Both the position numbers and the translations under genes were made by a program. A model generated the notes under the pieces. It was not told where the DNA came from. It did not search any database and saw nothing but the letters and a program-made list of their open reading frames with translations. From positions 1,274,281 through 1,324,187 of the forward strand of contig CP070661.1 of NCBI GenBank assembly GCA_020355165.1: a stretch of 49,907 bases of DNA, written 5' to 3'. Positions 47,100-49,907 of this stretch are shown here, piece by piece (position 1 is the stretch's first letter; every line of letters starts with the position of its first letter). The stretch comes from Burkholderiales bacterium (GTDB lineage: Bacteria; Pseudomonadota; Gammaproteobacteria; Burkholderiales; Burkholderiaceae_F).

Positions 47100-49040
47100 A
47101 TGCTCTATCCGACCCAGTTCGACGTCATCGTGATCGGCGGTGGACACGCCGGGACCGAGGCAGCCCTGGCGGCCGCGCGGATGGGGGCCTCGACCCTGCT
47201 GCTGACGCACAGCATCGAGACGCTCGGGCAGATGTCCTGCAATCCCTCGATCGGCGGCATCGGCAAGGGCCACCTGGTCAAGGAGGTCGACGCGCTGGGC
47301 GGCGCGATGGCGGCGGCGACCGACGAGGCGGGGATCCAGTTCCGCATCCTCAACAGTTCGAAGGGGCCGGCCGTGCGCGCCACCCGCGCGCAGGCGGACC
47401 GGGTGCTTTATCGGCAGGCGATCCGCCGGCGCCTCGAGAACCAGCCAGGACTGGCGGTCTTTCAGCAGGCCGTCGACGACCTGATGCTGGAAGGTGGCCG
47501 CGTCGTCGGCGCGGTGACGCAGTCCGGCATCCGCTTCCGCGGCCGGGCCGTGGTGCTGACCGCCGGCACCTTCCTCAACGGGCTGGTCCACATCGGACTG
47601 AAGAACTATGCCGCCGGCCGGGCCGGCGACCCGCCGTCGATCTCGCTGGCGGCGCGCCTGCGCGAGCTGAAACTGCCGCAGGGCAGGCTGAAGACCGGGA
47701 CGCCGCCGCGCATCGACGGCCGCACGATCGACTTCAGCCGGTGCGAGGAGCAGCCGGGCGATCTCGATCCGGTGCCGGTGTTCTCCTTCCTCGGCAGCGT
47801 CGAGCAGCATCCGCGGCAGGTCCCGTGCTGGATCACCCACACCAACGCCCGGACCCACGCGGTGATCCTTGCCAATCTCGACCGCTCGCCGATGTACTCG
47901 GGCGTCATCGAGGGCGTCGGGCCGCGCTACTGCCCGTCGATCGAGGACAAGGTCCACCGCTTCGCCGGCAAGTCGAGCCACCAGATCTTCCTCGAGCCGG
48001 AGGGGCTGACGACCAACGAGATCTACCCGAACGGCATCTCGACCAGCCTGCCGTTCGACGTCCAGGTCGAGGTCGTGCGCTCGATGAAGGGGCTCGAGCA
48101 CGCACACATCCTGCGGCCTGGCTACGCGATCGAATACGACTACTTCGACCCACGGGCGCTGAAGAGCTCGCTGGAAACCAAGGCGATCGACGGCCTGTTC
48201 TTCGCTGGCCAGATCAACGGAACCACCGGCTACGAGGAGGCGGCGGCCCAGGGCCTGCTGGCCGGGATCAACGCCGCCCTGCAGGTGCGGGGCCGCGAGC
48301 CGTGGTCGCCGCGCCGCGACCAGGCGTACCTCGGGGTGCTGGTCGACGATCTGGTCACCCGCGGCGTGGCCGAGCCGTACCGCATGTTCACCAGCCGTGC
48401 CGAATACCGGCTGAGCCTGCGCGAGGACAACGCCGATCTGCGCCTGACCGAGCTCGGGCGGACCCTCGGCTGCGTCGACGACCGCCGCTGGGACGCCTTC
48501 TGCCGCAAGCGCGACGCCCTCGAGCGGGAGTTGCAGCGGCTGCGTTCGACCTGGGTCAGCCCGCGGTCATTGAGCCCGGCCGAGACCGCACGAGTATTCG
48601 GCAAGGCAATTGAACGTGAGTACACACTTTCTGATTTGCTCAGGCGCCCCGAGGTTTCTTACAAGAATCTCCTGACGTTAGTGAGCGCTGACAACCAGCC
48701 GCTCGGCGGGCCGCCGGTCGACGGCGCCGCCGAGCCCCAGGTCGCCGAACAGGTCGAGATCGCCACCAAGTACGCGGGCTACATTGCCCGCCAGCGCGAC
48801 GAGGTGGCGCGCCACGAAGCCCACGAGTCGACCCGGATCCCGGCCGGCCTGGACTATGGCGAGGTCACCGGGCTGTCGATCGAGGTGCGGCAGAAGCTGG
48901 CCGCCGCCCGCCCGGAGACGATCGGTCAGGCGGCGCGCATCTCCGGCGTCACGCCGGCGGCGATCTCGCTGCTGCTGGTCCACCTGAAGCGCCGCTCCCG
49001 GGGTGGGCCCGTCGCAGCGGGCGGTCAGCTTGCCGCCTGA
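47100..49040 (+). CDS. mnmG: tRNA uridine 5-carboxymethylaminomethyl modification enzyme MnmG (GidA)
   Basis: A 646-residue FAD enzyme that acts with MnmE on U34 of tRNAs. The N-terminal FAD motif [21 protein letters not shown] is followed by [24 protein letters not shown] and [15 protein letters not shown] segments, the conserved Cys region [19 protein letters not shown], and the C-terminal helical domain (from about 480) that binds MnmE. Length is standard. ATG at 47100. A 100-nt stretch near 48590-48690 (in the C-terminal domain) uses unusually A/T-ending codons. It overlaps rsmG by 38 bp. Confidence 0.97.
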   Translation: MLYPTQFDVIVIGGGHAGTEAALAAARMGASTLLLTHSIETLGQMSCNPSIGGIGKGHLVKEVDALGGAMAAATDEAGIQFRILNSSKGPAVRATRAQADRVLYRQAIRRRLENQPGLAVFQQAVDDLMLEGGRVVGAVTQSGIRFRGRAVVLTAGTFLNGLVHIGLKNYAAGRAGDPPSISLAARLRELKLPQGRLKTGTPPRIDGRTIDFSRCEEQPGDLDPVPVFSFLGSVEQHPRQVPCWITHTNARTHAVILANLDRSPMYSGVIEGVGPRYCPSIEDKVHRFAGKSSHQIFLEPEGLTTNEIYPNGISTSLPFDVQVEVVRSMKGLEHAHILRPGYAIEYDYFDPRALKSSLETKAIDGLFFAGQINGTTGYEEAAAQGLLAGINAALQVRGREPWSPRRDQAYLGVLVDDLVTRGVAEPYRMFTSRAEYRLSLREDNADLRLTELGRTLGCVDDRRWDAFCRKRDALERELQRLRSTWVSPRSLSPAETARVFGKAIEREYTLSDLLRRPEVSYKNLLTLVSADNQPLGGPPVDGAAEPQVAEQVEIATKYAGYIARQRDEVARHEAHESTRIPAGLDYGEVTGLSIEVRQKLAAARPETIGQAARISGVTPAAISLLLVHLKRRSRGGPVAAGGQLAA

Positions 49041-49674
49041 TCCGAGCGCATCGGCGATCGGCGCCGGTGCTGCGGCGCTCGGCATTGCCCTCGACGACGG
49101 CCAGCTCGAGCGGCTCGCGGCCTACGCGCGCCTGCTCACGCACTGGAACGCGACGCACAACCTGACCGCGATCCGCGACGACACTCAGGTGCTGACGCAC
49201 CATCTGCTCGATTCGCTGGCGCTGGTGCCCGTGCTGACGCGCCTGACCGGCGGCGCGGCGGCGCGCGTGCTCGACGTCGGCAGCGGCGGCGGGCTGCCGG
49301 GGATCGTGCTCGCCATCGCCTTGCCGCAGCTCGGCGTGACGCTGGTCGACGCCGTGCGGAAGAAGTGTGCCTTCCTGACCCAGGCGCGGCTCGAACTTCG
49401 CCTGGACAACGTCAAGGTCGCGCACGCGCGCGTCGAGACGCTGCGTGAACCGCCGTTTGACATCATCGTCTCGCGCGCGCTCGCATCGCTGCCGCAGTTC
49501 GTCGACTGGACACGCCACCTGCTGCGGCCCGGGGGCTGCTGGCTGGCGATGAAGGGCAAGCTGCCGAGCGAGGAGATGGCCGCGCTGCCGGCGGACCTGC
49601 GGGCGACCGTGGTGCCGCTGTCGGTGCCTGGCCTGGAGGAAGAGCGCCATCTGATCGAAATGAGGCCGACATGA
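49003..49674 (+). CDS. rsmG: 16S rRNA (guanine-N7) methyltransferase RsmG (GidB)
   Basis: A 223-residue SAM-dependent methyltransferase for G527 (E. coli numbering) of 16S rRNA. The SAM motif [17 protein letters not shown] is followed by [12 protein letters not shown] and [28 protein letters not shown] near the N-terminus is typical. It starts with GTG inside the end of mnmG (38-bp overlap). Its stop overlaps the next ATG (ATGA). It normally precedes parA-parB. Confidence 0.96.
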   Translation: MGPSQRAVSLPPDPSASAIGAGAAALGIALDDGQLERLAAYARLLTHWNATHNLTAIRDDTQVLTHHLLDSLALVPVLTRLTGGAAARVLDVGSGGGLPGIVLAIALPQLGVTLVDAVRKKCAFLTQARLELRLDNVKVAHARVETLREPPFDIIVSRALASLPQFVDWTRHLLRPGGCWLAMKGKLPSEEMAALPADLRATVVPLSVPGLEEERHLIEMRPT

Positions 49675-49907
49675 AGCGCGCCGGATCTGCCCTTGCCCTC
49701 GCGCTGCTGCTCGCAGCCTGCACGACCGCGGGCCAGCACCCGCCCCTCGAGACGGTGGCGCAGGTGGACATCGCCCGTTACGCCGGCACGTGGCACGAGA
49801 TCGCCCTGTACCCGAACCGCTTCCAGCAGGCCTGCGCCGCGGACACGACCGCCACCTACACGCCGCTCGGCGAAGGCCGGATCGGCGTTCGCAACAGCTG
49901 CCGTCGC
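49671..49907 (+). CDS. Lipocalin family lipoprotein (Blc-like), 3' truncated by window end
   Basis: The first 79 residues of a lipocalin. The signal peptide ends in a lipobox (LLAAC, Cys17). The core lipocalin motif follows as YAGTWHEIALYPNRFQ (about 38-53). The gene continues past the window edge. It overlaps the rsmG stop and so splits rsmG from any parA further right. Blc-type lipocalins are outer-membrane lipoproteins that bind lipids. Confidence 0.85.
   Translation, partial: MKRAGSALALALLLAACTTAGQHPPLETVAQVDIARYAGTWHEIALYPNRFQQACAADTTATYTPLGEGRIGVRNSCRR

Overview
The window is GC-rich (third codon positions almost all G or C) and has the chromosomal origin layout of a betaproteobacterium, most likely Burkholderiales: gyrB-dnaN-dnaA run leftward, rpmH-rnpA-yidD-yidC-mnmE run rightward, and an oriC-like spacer with DnaA boxes lies between dnaA and rpmH. 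The abundance of TTT (TctCBA), TRAP and TAXI transporters, an AbrB-family membrane protein and GTP-type PEP carboxykinase fits that order. No rRNA, tRNA, CRISPR array, insertion sequence or phage gene was recognised.

Region by region. 1-2.1 kb: a leftward cluster of a 65-aa hypothetical protein, a PNPOx/HugZ-like protein, a signal-peptidase-I fold protein lacking its catalytic residues, and a ChaN-type (haem-binding family) protein; a patatin-like phospholipase (RssA type) diverges from it. 3.2-4.4 kb: a delta-9-type fatty acid desaturase. 4.9-10.2 kb: gyrB, dnaN, dnaA. 10.2-10.8 kb: oriC and the rpmH promoter. 10.8-15.3 kb: rpmH, rnpA, yidD, yidC, a small membrane protein on the opposite strand, and mnmE.

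15.4-45.2 kb is mainly transport and metabolism, placed between mnmE and mnmG, which sit close together in many bacteria: panB; a MacAB-like export system (adaptor, ATPase, two FtsX-type permeases); a leftward operon coupling a PotABCD-like ABC importer to a three-subunit flavin/iron-sulfur amine dehydrogenase, with a divergent LysR regulator; a small secreted protein; tctCBA; a 55-aa membrane protein and dctQM without a dctP; a TAXI-TRAP system (binding protein, DUF1850 protein, fused permease); a FAD oxidoreductase; an alpha/beta hydrolase lipoprotein; an AbrB-family protein; an NAD-dependent epimerase family protein; cspA with a strong terminator; and pckG.

45.4-49.9 kb: an AsmA-like protein, a pair of near-perfect parS centromere sites, mnmG, rsmG and the start of a lipocalin lipoprotein. 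The parS sites indicate that parA/parB probably lie just beyond the right edge.

The items most worth attention are the dead signal peptidase homologue in a haem-protein-like cluster, the parS pair directly upstream of mnmG, the flavoenzyme-plus-importer operon with an AT-rich operator candidate, a second cluster of DnaA-box-like sequences between dnaA and dnaN, the repeat-rich cspA leader, and the unannotated 55-aa membrane protein beside an orphan dctQM pair.
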